From: Paracoccus shandongensis
GTDB taxonomy: Bacteria > Pseudomonadota > Alphaproteobacteria > Rhodobacterales > Rhodobacteraceae
Length of the DNA stretch: 64,000 nucleotides
Direction: 5' to 3'
Assembly (NCBI RefSeq): GCF_017315735.1
Contig: NZ_JAFLRK010000008.1
Span: 60,837 to 124,836, forward strand
Both the position numbers and the translations under genes were made by a program. Below the pieces are notes generated by a model, which was not told the DNA's origin, did not search any database, and was given only the letters and a program-made list of their open reading frames with translations. Below, piece by piece: positions 35,571-44,170 of this stretch; the first letter of the stretch is position 1; every line of letters starts with the position of its first letter.

Positions 35571-36151
35571 CACGCCACTGCCGCCTGCCGGCCCAACGTG
35601 CGGTACACGGTCGGCCGCGAGATCGAGAACACCTCTGCCAGATCACTGATGGAATACTCTCCGGTGTCATACATGCGCCGCAGCTCCTGCTGCTGACGAT
35701 CCGACAGCTTCGGCTTCTTGCCCCGCAGCTTGCCCTTGGCACGGGCTACGGCCATGCCCTCGCGGGTCCGCATCCGGATCAGGTCGGCCTCGAACTCGGC
35801 AAAGGTCGCCAGGATGTTGAAGAACAGCTTGCCCATCGGGTCGGTCGGATCATGGATCGAGGTGCCAAGCTGAAGCTTGATCCCGCGCTCGGCCAGCTTG
35901 TCGGCAATGTCGCGGGCGTCGGGGACGGAACGCGCCAGCCGGTCCAGCTTTGGCACGACTAGGGTGTCACCCTCCCGCAAGGCTGCAAGCGCCTGATCGA
36001 GACCAGGGCGGGCGCGGTTCGTGCCGGTAAAGCCGTGGTCGGTGTAGATGCGATCGGAGGCAACTCCGAAGCTGACAAGGATGCCCTTCTGCGCAGCAAG
36101 GTCCTGTTTGTCGGTGGAACAGCGGGCGTAGCCGATCAAGATCTGTGTCAT
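35570..36151 (-). CDS. serine recombinase (resolvase/invertase)
   Basis: 193 residues. GYARCSTDKQDLAAQ carries the catalytic serine (Ser12) and LVVPKLDRLARSVPDARD the conserved arginines, followed by the EFEADLIRMRTREGMA helix and a C-terminal helix-turn-helix (YSISDLAEVFSISRPTVYRTL). Sequence clearly differs from the resolvase at 30456-31028, so the two belong to different elements. Frequently seen on plasmids as multimer or DNA-inversion enzyme. Confidence 0.9.
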   Translation of the reverse strand: MTQILIGYARCSTDKQDLAAQKGILVSFGVASDRIYTDHGFTGTNRARPGLDQALAALREGDTLVVPKLDRLARSVPDARDIADKLAERGIKLQLGTSIHDPTDPMGKLFFNILATFAEFEADLIRMRTREGMAVARAKGKLRGKKPKLSDRQQQELRRMYDTGEYSISDLAEVFSISRPTVYRTLGRQAAVA

Positions 36152-36475
36152 GTCCTGATCTGTAACAGTAGCCGCCCCTTCATTGCAAAAAATATCGGAC
36201 CATTCATCTGAGATTTAGTCCTGCCAGCAAATGCTGGCCTTCAACGGGTCTGTTTAAGGGCAAGCTGACCGTCCTCTCAACGATCCCCTTATGAACACTA
36301 CCGGGAAGAGCATTCGGAGAGAGGAGCCGCAGAGCTGGCGCTGCATTTCGCTATGCGGGACGAAGCTGTCGTGCGCTGCTTTGCCGCGTCGCCTCATCAG
36401 CGACCTATCCTGAAACTCCTTGACCTTCCAAGTAAGCGGATCAATTGTATCAACAACTGTTGAGGAGTTGATTCG
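36152..36475. other. 324-bp intergenic stretch with ars promoter region
   Basis: No gene seen. Its right end contains the operator of the arsenic operon, listed separately. The left half shows only mixed sequence with an AT-richer segment near 36170-36215. Confidence 0.4.
36450..36463. promoter_or_regulatory. ArsR operator
   Basis: A perfect dyad TCAACA-AC-TGTTGA at 36450-36463 inside a wider ATCAA...TTGAT arrangement (36440-36472), 13 bp before the arsR start. The Shine-Dalgarno GAGGAG directly follows, so ArsR bound here would block transcription of its own operon. Release would be by arsenite. Confidence 0.6.
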
Positions 36476-36835
36476 ATGAACGAGCCTCAAGCTCTTGTCG
36501 CCTTTGCGGCCATGTCCCAGGAAACGCGGCTGCGCGTGGTGCGGCTGCTGGTTCAAGCGGGGCCGGACGGCATGGCTGCAGGGGCAATCGGCGAAGCTCT
36601 CGGTGGCGCCACCACCTCACGCCTGTCCTTCCACCTGACCCATCTCGAACATGCCGGACTGATCCAGTCACGACGGGAAGGGCGCTACATCATCTACAGC
36701 GCTGTTTATTCCGCCTTGGCGGGGCTTGTCAGCTTTCTCTTGAAGGATTGCTGTCAGGGCCATCCCGAGATCTGCGCCCCTGCCGTTGCGGCGCTGACCT
36801 GTGCCTGCGAGCCTGCCCTGACCGAAAGCGCCTGA
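36476..36835 (+). CDS. arsR: ArsR family arsenic-responsive repressor
   Basis: 119 residues. A winged helix-turn-helix (GAIGEALGGATTSRLSFHLTHLEHAGLI) and, in place of the helix-3 cysteine motif of E. coli ArsR, a C-terminal cluster of cysteines: DCCQGHPEICAP and LTCACEP. Such C-terminal Cys-Cys plus Cys motifs are known from other ArsR proteins that bind As(III). GAGGAG lies 9 nt before the ATG. First gene of the operon with arsC, acr3 and arsH. Confidence 0.9.
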   Translation: MNEPQALVAFAAMSQETRLRVVRLLVQAGPDGMAAGAIGEALGGATTSRLSFHLTHLEHAGLIQSRREGRYIIYSAVYSALAGLVSFLLKDCCQGHPEICAPAVAALTCACEPALTESA

Positions 36836-36838
36836 CCC

Positions 36839-37264
36839 ATGGATGTCGTCATCTACCACAACCCGGACTGCGGCACGTCGCGCAATACGCTGGCGATGAT
36901 CCGCAATGCCGGCATCGAGCCGCATGTCATCGAGTATCTGAAGTTGCCTCCTTCGCGCGCCATGCTGGAGCAACTGATCGCCCGCATGGGGATCACGCCG
37001 CGCGACCTGCTGCGCGAGAAGGGCACGCCCTATGGCGAGCTTGGTCTGGGCGATCCGTCCTTGTCCGATGCAGCGCTGCTTGAAGCCATGATGGCGCATC
37101 CGATCCTGATCAACAGACCTATCGTGGTCAGCCCGCAAGGAGTGCGGCTCTGCCGTCCTTCCGAGCAGGTGCTTGATCTGCTGCCGCCCCAGAAATCCGC
37201 CTTCAGCAAGGAAGACGGTGAACAGGTCGTGGACGCCCAAGGCAACCGCACCGGCTCGGCCTGA
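36839..37264 (+). CDS. arsC: arsenate reductase, glutaredoxin type
   Basis: 141 residues. [13 protein letters not shown] carries the catalytic Cys11 with the following conserved GTSRN; the rest ([20 protein letters not shown] ... [11 protein letters not shown]) follows ArsC closely. Reduces arsenate to arsenite with glutathione and glutaredoxin as donors, providing the substrate for the exporter in the next gene. Lies 3 bp after arsR. Confidence 0.95.
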   Translation: MDVVIYHNPDCGTSRNTLAMIRNAGIEPHVIEYLKLPPSRAMLEQLIARMGITPRDLLREKGTPYGELGLGDPSLSDAALLEAMMAHPILINRPIVVSPQGVRLCRPSEQVLDLLPPQKSAFSKEDGEQVVDAQGNRTGSA

Positions 37265-37278
37265 TCAAGGATATCATC

Positions 37279-38355
37279 ATGACCGCCCCCCGCCCGGCCA
37301 GCCGGCTTTCCTTTCTCGACCGCTACCTGACGCTCTGGATTTTTGCGGCCATGGCGCTTGGCATTGCGCTCGGAACGATCTTCACCGATCTGCCGGATGC
37401 CTTGAATGCCATGTCGGTCGGATCGACCAACATCCCGATCGCCATTGGCCTGATCCTGATGATGTATCCGCCCCTAGCCAAGGTCCGCTACGAGGAGCTG
37501 CACCAGGTCTTTGCCGACAAGCGCGTCCTGGTGCTGTCGCTGGTGCAGAACTGGATCATTGGACCAGTGCTGATGTTCGCCCTTGCGGTGATCTTTCTGC
37601 GCGACCAGCCGGAATACATGACCGGGCTGATCCTGATCGGCCTCGCGCGCTGCATCGCCATGGTGCTGGTCTGGAACCAGCTCGCACGCGGCGACAACCA
37701 GTATGTCGCAGGACTGGTGGCCTTCAACTCGATCTTCCAGATCCTGTTCTTCTCCACCTATGCCTGGCTGTTCTTGACCGTGCTGCCGCCGCTATTCGGG
37801 CTTGAGGGCAGTGTCATCGACGTGGGCTTCTGGACAGTCACCGAGGCCGTGCTGATCTATCTGGGCCTGCCCTTTGTTGCGGGCTTCCTGACCCGGCGCA
37901 TCCTGATCGCCCGGAAGGAGGCGGACTGGTATCAGAACGTGTTCCTGCCGAAGATCAGCCCAATCACGCTGGTGGCGTTGCTCTTCACCATTGTTGCGAT
38001 GTTTAGCCTCAAGGGCGGAGACCTGGTGCGGCTGCCGCTCGATGTGGTGCGGATCGCCATTCCGCTGATACTCTATTTCGCCATCCAGTTCCTGCTGAGC
38101 TTCGCCATGGGCCGGCTGATCGCCAAGGACTACCCGCGCACCACGGCCATCGCCTTTACCGCGGCCGGCAACAACTTCGAGCTGGCGATTGCCGTGGCCA
38201 TTGCGGCCTATGGTCTGGCCTCGCCTGTGGCCTTCGCGGCTGTTATCGGTCCGCTGGTCGAGGTGCCGGTGCTGATCCTGCTGGTGAACGTGGCCCTGCG
38301 CCTTGGTGACCGCTGGTTCCCTGAAGATGCCGCCCTGAAGGAAGTCCCCGCATGA
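37279..38355 (+). CDS. acr3: arsenite efflux transporter ACR3
   Basis: 358 residues with about ten membrane segments. [24 protein letters not shown] is the ACR3 signature with its conserved cysteine in the fourth segment, and [18 protein letters not shown] the second conserved block. ACR3 exports arsenite by proton antiport. AAGG lies 10 nt before the ATG. It overlaps arsH by 4 bp. Confidence 0.95.
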   Translation: MTAPRPASRLSFLDRYLTLWIFAAMALGIALGTIFTDLPDALNAMSVGSTNIPIAIGLILMMYPPLAKVRYEELHQVFADKRVLVLSLVQNWIIGPVLMFALAVIFLRDQPEYMTGLILIGLARCIAMVLVWNQLARGDNQYVAGLVAFNSIFQILFFSTYAWLFLTVLPPLFGLEGSVIDVGFWTVTEAVLIYLGLPFVAGFLTRRILIARKEADWYQNVFLPKISPITLVALLFTIVAMFSLKGGDLVRLPLDVVRIAIPLILYFAIQFLLSFAMGRLIAKDYPRTTAIAFTAAGNNFELAIAVAIAAYGLASPVAFAAVIGPLVEVPVLILLVNVALRLGDRWFPEDAALKEVPA

Positions 38356-39059
38356 TCCCCGACCTGCCGAACCTGTCGCCCGACGCTATCCGCCCGCCGA
38401 GCCTGCCCTTGGTGTCCCGCGCAAGCCACCCTCCGCGCATCCTGCTGCTTTACGGCTCGTTGCGGCAACGCTCCTACAGCCGTTTTGCCACGCTGGAGGC
38501 CGAACGCCTGCTGCGCCACTTCGGCTGCGAGACGCGCGTCTTCCATGCCAACGGCCTGCCGCTGCCCGACGACGCCGAGGCCTCGCATCCCAAGGTGCAG
38601 GAGCTGCGCGAGGCGTGCCTCTGGTCCGAAGGCCAGGTCTGGACCAGCCCCGAGCGGCACGGCGCCATGACCGGCGTGATGAAGTCCCAGATCGACTGGA
38701 TCCCGCTGTCGATGGGGGCGATCCGGCCGACCCAGGGCCGGACGCTTGCGCTGATGCAGGTGTCTGGCGGTTCGCAGTCCTTCAACGCCGTAAACCAGAT
38801 GCGCGTCCTTGGCCGTTGGATGCGGATGGTCACGATCCCGAACCAGTCTTCTGTCGCCAAGGCTTATGACGAGTTCGATGAGGCCGGGCGGATGCGCCCG
38901 TCGAGCTATTACGACCGCATCGTTGATGTGATGGAAGAACTGGTGAAGTTCACGCTGCTGACCCGAGACCTTTCAGAGGTCCTGACGGATCGCTACAGCG
39001 AGCGGAAGGAAACGGCGGCAAAGCTGGAAGCCCGGGTGAGCCTGAAAGCCGCCACCTGA
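38352..39059 (+). CDS. arsH: ArsH, NADPH-dependent FMN reductase of arsenic operons
   Basis: 235 residues. [14 protein letters not shown] is the phosphate-binding loop for FMN, and [21 protein letters not shown] the ArsH-specific segment. ArsH oxidises trivalent organoarsenicals or acts as a general oxidoreductase; in alphaproteobacteria it closes many ars operons, as here. The 620 bp downstream hold no further ars gene. Confidence 0.94.
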   Translation: MIPDLPNLSPDAIRPPSLPLVSRASHPPRILLLYGSLRQRSYSRFATLEAERLLRHFGCETRVFHANGLPLPDDAEASHPKVQELREACLWSEGQVWTSPERHGAMTGVMKSQIDWIPLSMGAIRPTQGRTLALMQVSGGSQSFNAVNQMRVLGRWMRMVTIPNQSSVAKAYDEFDEAGRMRPSSYYDRIVDVMEELVKFTLLTRDLSEVLTDRYSERKETAAKLEARVSLKAAT

Positions 39060-39681
39060 TAAGGGCAGCTCTGCTGCGACTGCAAAAGTCAGGTCTTTGC
39101 TGCGGAGTGAATGAACGACAGAAGTGGGCTCTTCCTGTCGATCTCTTGGCTTTGCTGAACGTCAGATTGTGCCGTGGAGCGTGAATGCCAAGCCAGGTTC
39201 TTCCCAATGGTGTAAACCCGCACAGAGCCGATCTTCAGGCGATTTGAGTAAGAAAGGTCGTCATGATAAGGGAGTAAGCTTCCCTAGTTTTCCTTACCGA
39301 GTAGATTTACTCGGAACTGCGAAGCTCACCAACAGCAACGATGGCCTGCAGCTCTGGTAAAGAAATCTCCGTTTTCTTTACTTACCACAGGTCGGTTGCA
39401 GCTTTGTTTTTCATCTAACGAAAGATTTTTCCCTTTATCGCTTACAGCCAGCCGGCCGATCAGCCTGGACCATACCCGCCCCTTCGTTCGACACGACAAG
39501 TAACAAGCCCAATGGGGAACAACTCCTCTCTCTGCGTTCCAGCGGCATGGGACGACCAGTCCGATCTGATGCAAGTACGGACGGCCTTGCAGCAGCTTGT
39601 TCAGAACTGTGTCGGCGACGGGCGGCCGGATTGTTCGATACTCGATGCACTGGCAAGTGATTGCACGACCCGGAACCGGGC
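39060..39681. other. 622-bp intergenic stretch
   Basis: Nothing recognisable was seen. The right half is AT-richer around 39360-39440. Weak hairpin GCAGC-TCT-GCTGC right after arsH may help end the operon transcript, but it lacks a T-run. Confidence 0.4.
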
Positions 39682-40161
39682 CTAGCTACCATTCCGCTCG
39701 GCCTGGATCGCGCGTATCCGGTCCGGCCAGGTCGATTTGATGAACCCGAGGACGGCGGCAATGTCGCTGTCTGTCAAAAGCTCGCCAAAAGCTGGCATGC
39801 CGGACGTCATGGACACGCCCAAGTCGTTCAGAACTGCCTGGCCACCCCGCCGGATGTAGTCCTTCAGCATGGCATCATCATGGTGCCAGGTGTGGCCGGA
39901 TGCGTCATGCGGCGGGGCAGGAAGAACGCCGTTTTCGTCAGCAACCTGCTAGTCGGGCTGACCTTCGAGTTGGGCACCGTGGCACATCCCACAATGCTCC
40001 GCATAGAGCGCGGCCCCTCGTTGGGTCTGGGCGGAAATGCTGTAGCTCCATCCTGCCCAGATGGCGATGCAACCAAGGGCCACGGCAAGCAGCGATGCAG
40101 TGGAAAGAAAGAGGGCAGACGAACGGCTTCCAGTCATGACAGCCAGATTGTAGGTATTCAC
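39682..40161 (-). pseudogene. c-type cytochrome gene broken by one stop codon
   Basis: Read as a whole, the frame from ATG 40161 gives a signal-anchor (LLAVALGCIAIWAGWSYSI), the haem motif CGMCH in YAEHCGMCHGAQLEGQPD, then TAG at 39949, and the rest of the protein continues in the same frame (NGVLPAPPHDASGHTWHHDDAML ... GFIKSTWPDRIRAIQ). The intact paralogue at 41563-42018 has Trp at the stop position, so a single TGG to TAG change broke this copy. The first part alone (70 residues) would hold the haem motif but lack the axial ligand part. Confidence 0.85.
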
Positions 40162-40256
40162 ACCACGGTCAACATCAGGACGTTGTCGAGTGCCTTGACC
40201 TTCCAGTGCTGAAAGCTCCCATTTGCTCGGGAATGAGAAGAACCAAGGAAGGTTTC

Positions 40257-40439
40257 ATGCGTCTCCATCTCCCAAACATGAGCTGCGGCGGATGCGTCCG
40301 CAGCGTCACTCGCGCCATCCAGTCGGCCGATGGAAATGCCGCGATCGTCATCGATCAGAACCGTCACGAGGTCGTGCTGACTAGCAATCTGCCGCGTGTG
40401 TGCTTTGCGTCCGCCCTAGCCGCAGCAGGCTCCCTGTGA
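40257..40439 (+). CDS. HMA-domain copper chaperone (CopZ-like)
   Basis: 60 residues from ATG 40257 with AAGGAAGG upstream; the longer frame from 40206 has no support. MRLHLPNMSCGGCVRSVTRAI carries the MxCxxC metal site of HMA domains, and DGNAAIVIDQNRHEVVL follows the ferredoxin-like pattern. Probably carries Cu+ to an exporter. A related remnant with a frameshift lies at 50230-50318. Confidence 0.85.
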   Translation: MRLHLPNMSCGGCVRSVTRAIQSADGNAAIVIDQNRHEVVLTSNLPRVCFASALAAAGSL

Positions 40440-40573
40440 TGCCGCCAACCCGCTAAGCGCCCTCATTTCGATATACAGCAGCCCCGCGAGGCATCGCCTC
40501 TGCCGGGCGGCCTTCGAGACGGACCCGCGACAACCCACCCCCTGATGGTAGGGGCGGCACAGCCCGGACCTGC

Positions 40574-41008
40574 TCAAGCGAACCCCAGCGTTGCTGCCGC
40601 CAAGACAAGGTAGCGGCCAATCTTCGCGACGCTGACAAGAAGCAGGAACACCCAGAAGGACTCGCGCAGCACTCCTGCAACGATAGTCAGCGGGTCGCCG
40701 ATGATCGGCATCCAAGCCAGCAGCAGCGACCATCTGCCATAGTGGCGATACCAGTTCTCCGCTCGTGCCAAGGAGGCCGGGCTCACCGGGAACCAACGTC
40801 TGTTGCGTAGCCCTTCGATCCCTCGCCCGAGAAACCAGTTGACGACAGACCCTAGCACATTGCCGACGCTGGCAACGGTCAGCACCAGCCATGGCGAATG
40901 GTCGGTTAGCAGAAGGCTAACAACCAGGATCTCGGACTGGGTGGGGAGTAAGGTAGCTGCGGTGAAGGCCGCCAGAAACAGGCCACCGTAAACGGCAATA
41001 TCAATCAT
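40574..41008 (-). CDS. YqaA family membrane protein (DedA-like)
   Basis: 144 residues with four hydrophobic segments. LLPTQSEILVVSLL near the start, VGNVLGSVVNWFLGRG in the middle and LLLAWMPIIGDPLTIVAGVLRE are the YqaA/VTT-domain motifs. DedA-like proteins are linked to lipid or proton-coupled transport; the role of YqaA is unclear. GGAGG close to the ATG. Stands alone among metal-resistance genes. Confidence 0.85.
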   Translation of the reverse strand: MIDIAVYGGLFLAAFTAATLLPTQSEILVVSLLLTDHSPWLVLTVASVGNVLGSVVNWFLGRGIEGLRNRRWFPVSPASLARAENWYRHYGRWSLLLAWMPIIGDPLTIVAGVLRESFWVFLLLVSVAKIGRYLVLAAATLGFA

Positions 41009-41562
41009 GAACCTCCATCAGCCCGCCGACAGAAGCGACCAGGTTTCAAGCTCTCCCCACAGAGTGCCTCGGCCTCCAAGGACCACACAACAGCCTCAAT
41101 CTGCCCTTTCAGGCGGCGGACGGGGGCTAGTAGCTTGGTGTTTTGCTTCGTTGTTTGAACCACAGAATTTTAGGGATACCCCATTTCAGGAAAGCACAAG
41201 ACTATCTTCTGCGTCGCAGAACGCTTTGGCAGTGCCGTTACGGCCACTTGGAGTCCGGATGGAGTATTCGTTTGACCGTCCCCTGCGCCGTGCTGGCGGA
41301 GCAGGACAAGTCTCTGGACTGGCGCGCCCGGCGAGCAAAGGCCAAGGCCCCGCATTTTCGACGACGAACTATCGGCAGCCCAGATAAAAGGCAAAGGCTC
41401 TAATAGGCTAGTAAGACTTGTTGGCAGATGAGCTTGAAGCCCAAGACCAGCAGCCAGGATTCGGCGCAACCAGGTCAGACAGATTTCCACTGCTGATATA
41501 GGAAACGGATACAAGCATCTGCGAAGGTTGACCTTCAATAACACAGCCGCAATGCTTCGAAA
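41009..41562. other. 554-bp intergenic stretch
   Basis: No gene supported. Frames such as 41143-41403 on the plus strand and 41170-41544 on the minus strand lack ribosome sites and recognisable motifs. The last 60 bp are AT-richer and likely carry the promoter of the cytochrome gene. Confidence 0.4.
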
Positions 41563-42018
41563 ATGTCAGCAAAGTTACACTCCATTAGTCCAATCTTATT
41601 GAAGTTGCTGCTGGCTTTGGCATTTGTCGGCGCGGCTGTTTGGGCAACCGGGGCTTATGTGAGGCCTCAAGAGCTGCAGCGGGGTGCTCAGCTTTACAAC
41701 GAACACTGCGCGACATGCCACGGCGCTCAACTGGAAGGTCAGCCGGACTGGCAGATCATTGGGGATGACGGGGTTCTGCCCGCTCCGCCGCATGACGAGA
41801 CAGGTCATACCTGGCACCACGACGATGCGATGCTGATTGACTATATCCGCCAGGGCGGGCAAGCCGTCTTGGATGATCTGGGCGTCCTCATGACGTCCGG
41901 CATGCCGGCGTTCGGCGCCATCCTAGAAGATGACGACATTGCCGCCATCCTTGCCTATATAAAATCGACTTGGCCTGCGCGGATACAGGCTCTCCAGGCA
42001 AAGCAGAACGACGATTGA
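41563..42018 (+). CDS. membrane-anchored c-type cytochrome
   Basis: 151 residues. A single hydrophobic segment (LLKLLLALAFVGAAVWATGAYV) is followed by the haem attachment site CATCH within YNEHCATCHGAQLEGQPDW, and by a probable axial Met in LMTSGMPAFG. Shape is that of monohaem class I cytochromes. Copper-resistance gene clusters in related bacteria carry such cytochromes beside DUF305 or CopA genes. Intact partner of the pseudogene at 39682-40161. Confidence 0.88.
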   Translation: MSAKLHSISPILLKLLLALAFVGAAVWATGAYVRPQELQRGAQLYNEHCATCHGAQLEGQPDWQIIGDDGVLPAPPHDETGHTWHHDDAMLIDYIRQGGQAVLDDLGVLMTSGMPAFGAILEDDDIAAILAYIKSTWPARIQALQAKQNDD

Positions 42019-42176
42019 GCGCCCCGTGGAGGCAGGCGTGGGTCATGACTGCCGTAAGCGACGTTCGCTCAAGAATAGTCTTTACTCCATGCTTGTGACC
42101 CTTCGACGATATCTCAGCTAGATGGTCGTTGCGATCAGGCCTACTGCCCGAATAAGGCGGCTGAACAACAGGCTTC

Positions 42177-42551
42177 TTAAAATTTTTGCTTCAAGCTAGC
42201 GGCATAATTCTGACAGCTATCGATGCCTCGCGCTGTACCCTTCAGCAGTTCCCCCGCCAAGACCAGCAGTTCGTCAATGAGCGGATCAGCCAGCCGGTAG
42301 TGGACAAAGCGCCCCTGCGGCACGCCCACTACCAGTCCGCACTCACTTAGGCAGCGCAGGTGGTTTGAGGCGTTGGGCTGGTTCAGGCCGGTGGCGGTGA
42401 CGATCTCGCTCACCGACAAAGCTCCAGGCCGCAAGGCTTCAAGAATTGCTAGTCGCGAAGGGTCAGCCAGCCCGCGAAACAGCTTGGCTCTTTGCGTCAC
42501 GGTCAGAACATCAACAACAGGGTTTGCTAGGAGATCAGTCCTACTCGACAT
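42177..42551 (-). CDS. ArsR/SmtB family metal-responsive repressor
   Basis: 124 residues from ATG 42551; the frame runs on upstream to 42887 but that part would overlap the divergent gene. Winged helix-turn-helix (LSVSEIVTATGLNQPNASNHLRCLSECGLV). Candidate metal ligands are Cys in HLRCLSEC and the C-terminal DSCQNY. This arrangement is close to CmtR-like sensors of Cd/Pb. Divergent from the HMA-CDF exporter with an operator over the start, so it should be that gene's repressor. Confidence 0.85.
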   Translation of the reverse strand: MSSRTDLLANPVVDVLTVTQRAKLFRGLADPSRLAILEALRPGALSVSEIVTATGLNQPNASNHLRCLSECGLVVGVPQGRFVHYRLADPLIDELLVLAGELLKGTARGIDSCQNYAASLKQKF

Positions 42552-42569
42552 ATCAGTTTCCAATGATAT
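42550..42569. promoter_or_regulatory. operator between ArsR regulator and CDF exporter
   Basis: Perfect dyad ATATCA-N8-TGATAT at 42550-42569 in the 45-bp divergent spacer. It is AT-rich like other SmtB/ArsR operators and overlaps the start codon of the regulator gene. Confidence 0.6.
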
Positions 42570-42596
42570 TAACGGCATGTCAAAGGAAGATGACTG

Positions 42597-43463
42597 ATGA
42601 CCGATAGAAATTCCATAAGCCACACTGAACCTGTCCGATACCGCGTCACCGGCATGGACTGCGCTTCGTGCGCAGCGAAGATCGAAAAGGCAGCGCGTTC
42701 GGTCGGCGTTGAAGATGTGAAGGTATCGACTGCTACTCAGATCATGACCTTGCACGCTGACAGCGCTCGCCTGGCGCAGATCGAACAGGCTGTGACTGCC
42801 ATCGGCTACCAACTCGACCGGCTGGACCAGCCCAGGCCTGGGGCCGAAGCGGACGATGATGACGAGTTGCCCCGCGACCTGTCCCACATCACTCCGGCCT
42901 ACAAGCGTGCGCTGTGGATCGTGGTGGCCCTGAACGTGGGCTACGGCCTAGTCGAGATTGTCGGCGGCTTTCTCTCGGGCTCGCAGGCGCTCAAGGCCGA
43001 CGCACTAGACTTCTTGGGCGACGGCCTTATCACCTTCCTGGGCCTTCTGGCCATCGGCTGGAGTCTGCTTTGGCGGGCACGTTCTGCCCTCATCCAAGGG
43101 CTCTTCCTGGGCGCCCTCGGGCTGGGCGTTCTTGCCAGCACGATCTACCGCATGATCGTCCAGCAGCAGCCCGAGGCTGAACTGATGGGCCTGTTCGGCG
43201 CCATTGCCCTCGTCGTCAACGTGGCGGCGGCATTGGTGCTGATCCCGCACCGGACAGGGGACGCCAACGTCCGCGCGGTGTGGCTGTTCTCGCGCAATGA
43301 CGCCATCGGCAACGCGGCGGTTGTGGCGGCGGCGGGGCTCGTGGCTTGGACCGGCACGGCTTGGCCCGATTTGGCTGTGGCAATCGTTATCGCCGGACTG
43401 TTTCTGCAATCCTCGTGGTCGATTGTTCGGGATGCCCGGAACGATCTGCGTGAAGCTCAATGA
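42597..43463 (+). CDS. cation diffusion facilitator with N-terminal HMA domain
   Basis: 288 residues. An HMA domain with GMDCASCAAKIEKA (Cys22, Cys25) comes first, then an acidic linker (EADDDDELPRDLS), then six membrane segments of the CDF family. The first site of the family reads KADALDFLGDG and the second FSRNDAIGNAAVV, in which the usual histidine is replaced by Asn-Asp. Ion selectivity is therefore open; Zn, Cd, Co or Pb are possible. AAAGGAAG lies 8 nt before the ATG. Overlaps lspA by 4 bp. Confidence 0.85.
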   Translation: MTDRNSISHTEPVRYRVTGMDCASCAAKIEKAARSVGVEDVKVSTATQIMTLHADSARLAQIEQAVTAIGYQLDRLDQPRPGAEADDDDELPRDLSHITPAYKRALWIVVALNVGYGLVEIVGGFLSGSQALKADALDFLGDGLITFLGLLAIGWSLLWRARSALIQGLFLGALGLGVLASTIYRMIVQQQPEAELMGLFGAIALVVNVAAALVLIPHRTGDANVRAVWLFSRNDAIGNAAVVAAAGLVAWTGTAWPDLAVAIVIAGLFLQSSWSIVRDARNDLREAQ

Positions 43464-43951
43464 ACGGCCGCGCCCTAGGCCCAGGCTGCATAATGGCGGC
43501 ATTTGCGTTCGATCAGGGTACCAAGGCTTTTGCCTTGGGCTCTACAGCCTTGGCGCAGGGTGTCGAAGTTCTGCCCATTTTGAACTTCGTGCTCGTGCGT
43601 AATGAGGGTGTCAGCTTCGGAATGCTCAGCGGCGTCGTGCCATGGTGGGTCCTAACCCTCCTCAGCTTGGCCATCGTGACGGTCCTTGCTTCTTGGCTTT
43701 GGAGTGCTCAAAGTCGTGTACTAAGTGTAGCCTTAGGTCTGATTATTGGCGGCGCCCTATCCAACGTCCTCGATCGCATAAGACATGGGGCCGTAACGGA
43801 TTTTCTGGACCTCCATCTTGCTGCCTACCATTGGCCCGCCTTCAACTTGGCGGACATGGCAATTGTTGTAGGGACGGCGCTTCTCCTGCTCGATAGCCTA
43901 ATTAGCCCAAAGCGCAAGCTTTCTGCACCAGAGCACGATTTCTCGAGATAG
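43460..43951 (+). CDS. lspA: signal peptidase II (accessory copy)
   Basis: 163 residues. The two catalytic aspartates are in SNVLDRIRHGAVTDF and FNLADMAI; VRNEGVSFGMLSG is the family's asparagine-glycine motif. Cleaves lipoprotein signal peptides in the inner membrane. It is coupled to the CDF exporter by a 4-bp overlap. A second copy at 55620-56087 is coupled to the ZntA group. Metal-efflux operons of pbr type also contain lspA-like genes, so a specific lipoprotein or undecaprenyl-phosphate link is possible. Confidence 0.9.
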   Translation: MNGRALGPGCIMAAFAFDQGTKAFALGSTALAQGVEVLPILNFVLVRNEGVSFGMLSGVVPWWVLTLLSLAIVTVLASWLWSAQSRVLSVALGLIIGGALSNVLDRIRHGAVTDFLDLHLAAYHWPAFNLADMAIVVGTALLLLDSLISPKRKLSAPEHDFSR

Positions 43952-43969
43952 AAGGCTCTGCGACAAGCG

Positions 43970-44170
43970 CAAGTTCCTATCTCAGATGACAGCAGTGCTG
44001 GCTCTAAGGGTGAGACCGACGAGGCGTCTGCCCATCGTGGCGCCACGCTTGAAGAAGAAGAAGGGAAAAACGTTGTTGCCGTCTTTCTGCCTGGGCAGCC
44101 GCTTGGGCTGATCGCGATGCGGGACGAGCCACGCGATGATGCGGCTAAGGCCCGGGTCATGTTCTTATAA
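43970..44170 (+). pseudogene. fragment of ZntA-like P-type ATPase
   Basis: A short open frame ends at 44170 with GKNVVAVFLPGQPLGLIAMRDEPRDDAA, which aligns with EGMTVVAVFREGEALGMIAMRDEPREDAA of the ATPase at 52652-54997. Only about 60 residues of the nucleotide-binding part remain; the rest of the gene is missing on both sides. The remnant lies between lspA and the end of the CopA gene. It suggests that a second CDF-type or ATPase operon was lost here by recombination. Confidence 0.75.

Noticed and set aside
41009..41562. Gene in the stretch before the cytochrome
   Set aside because: Both-strand frames were read and gave no recognisable content or start signals.
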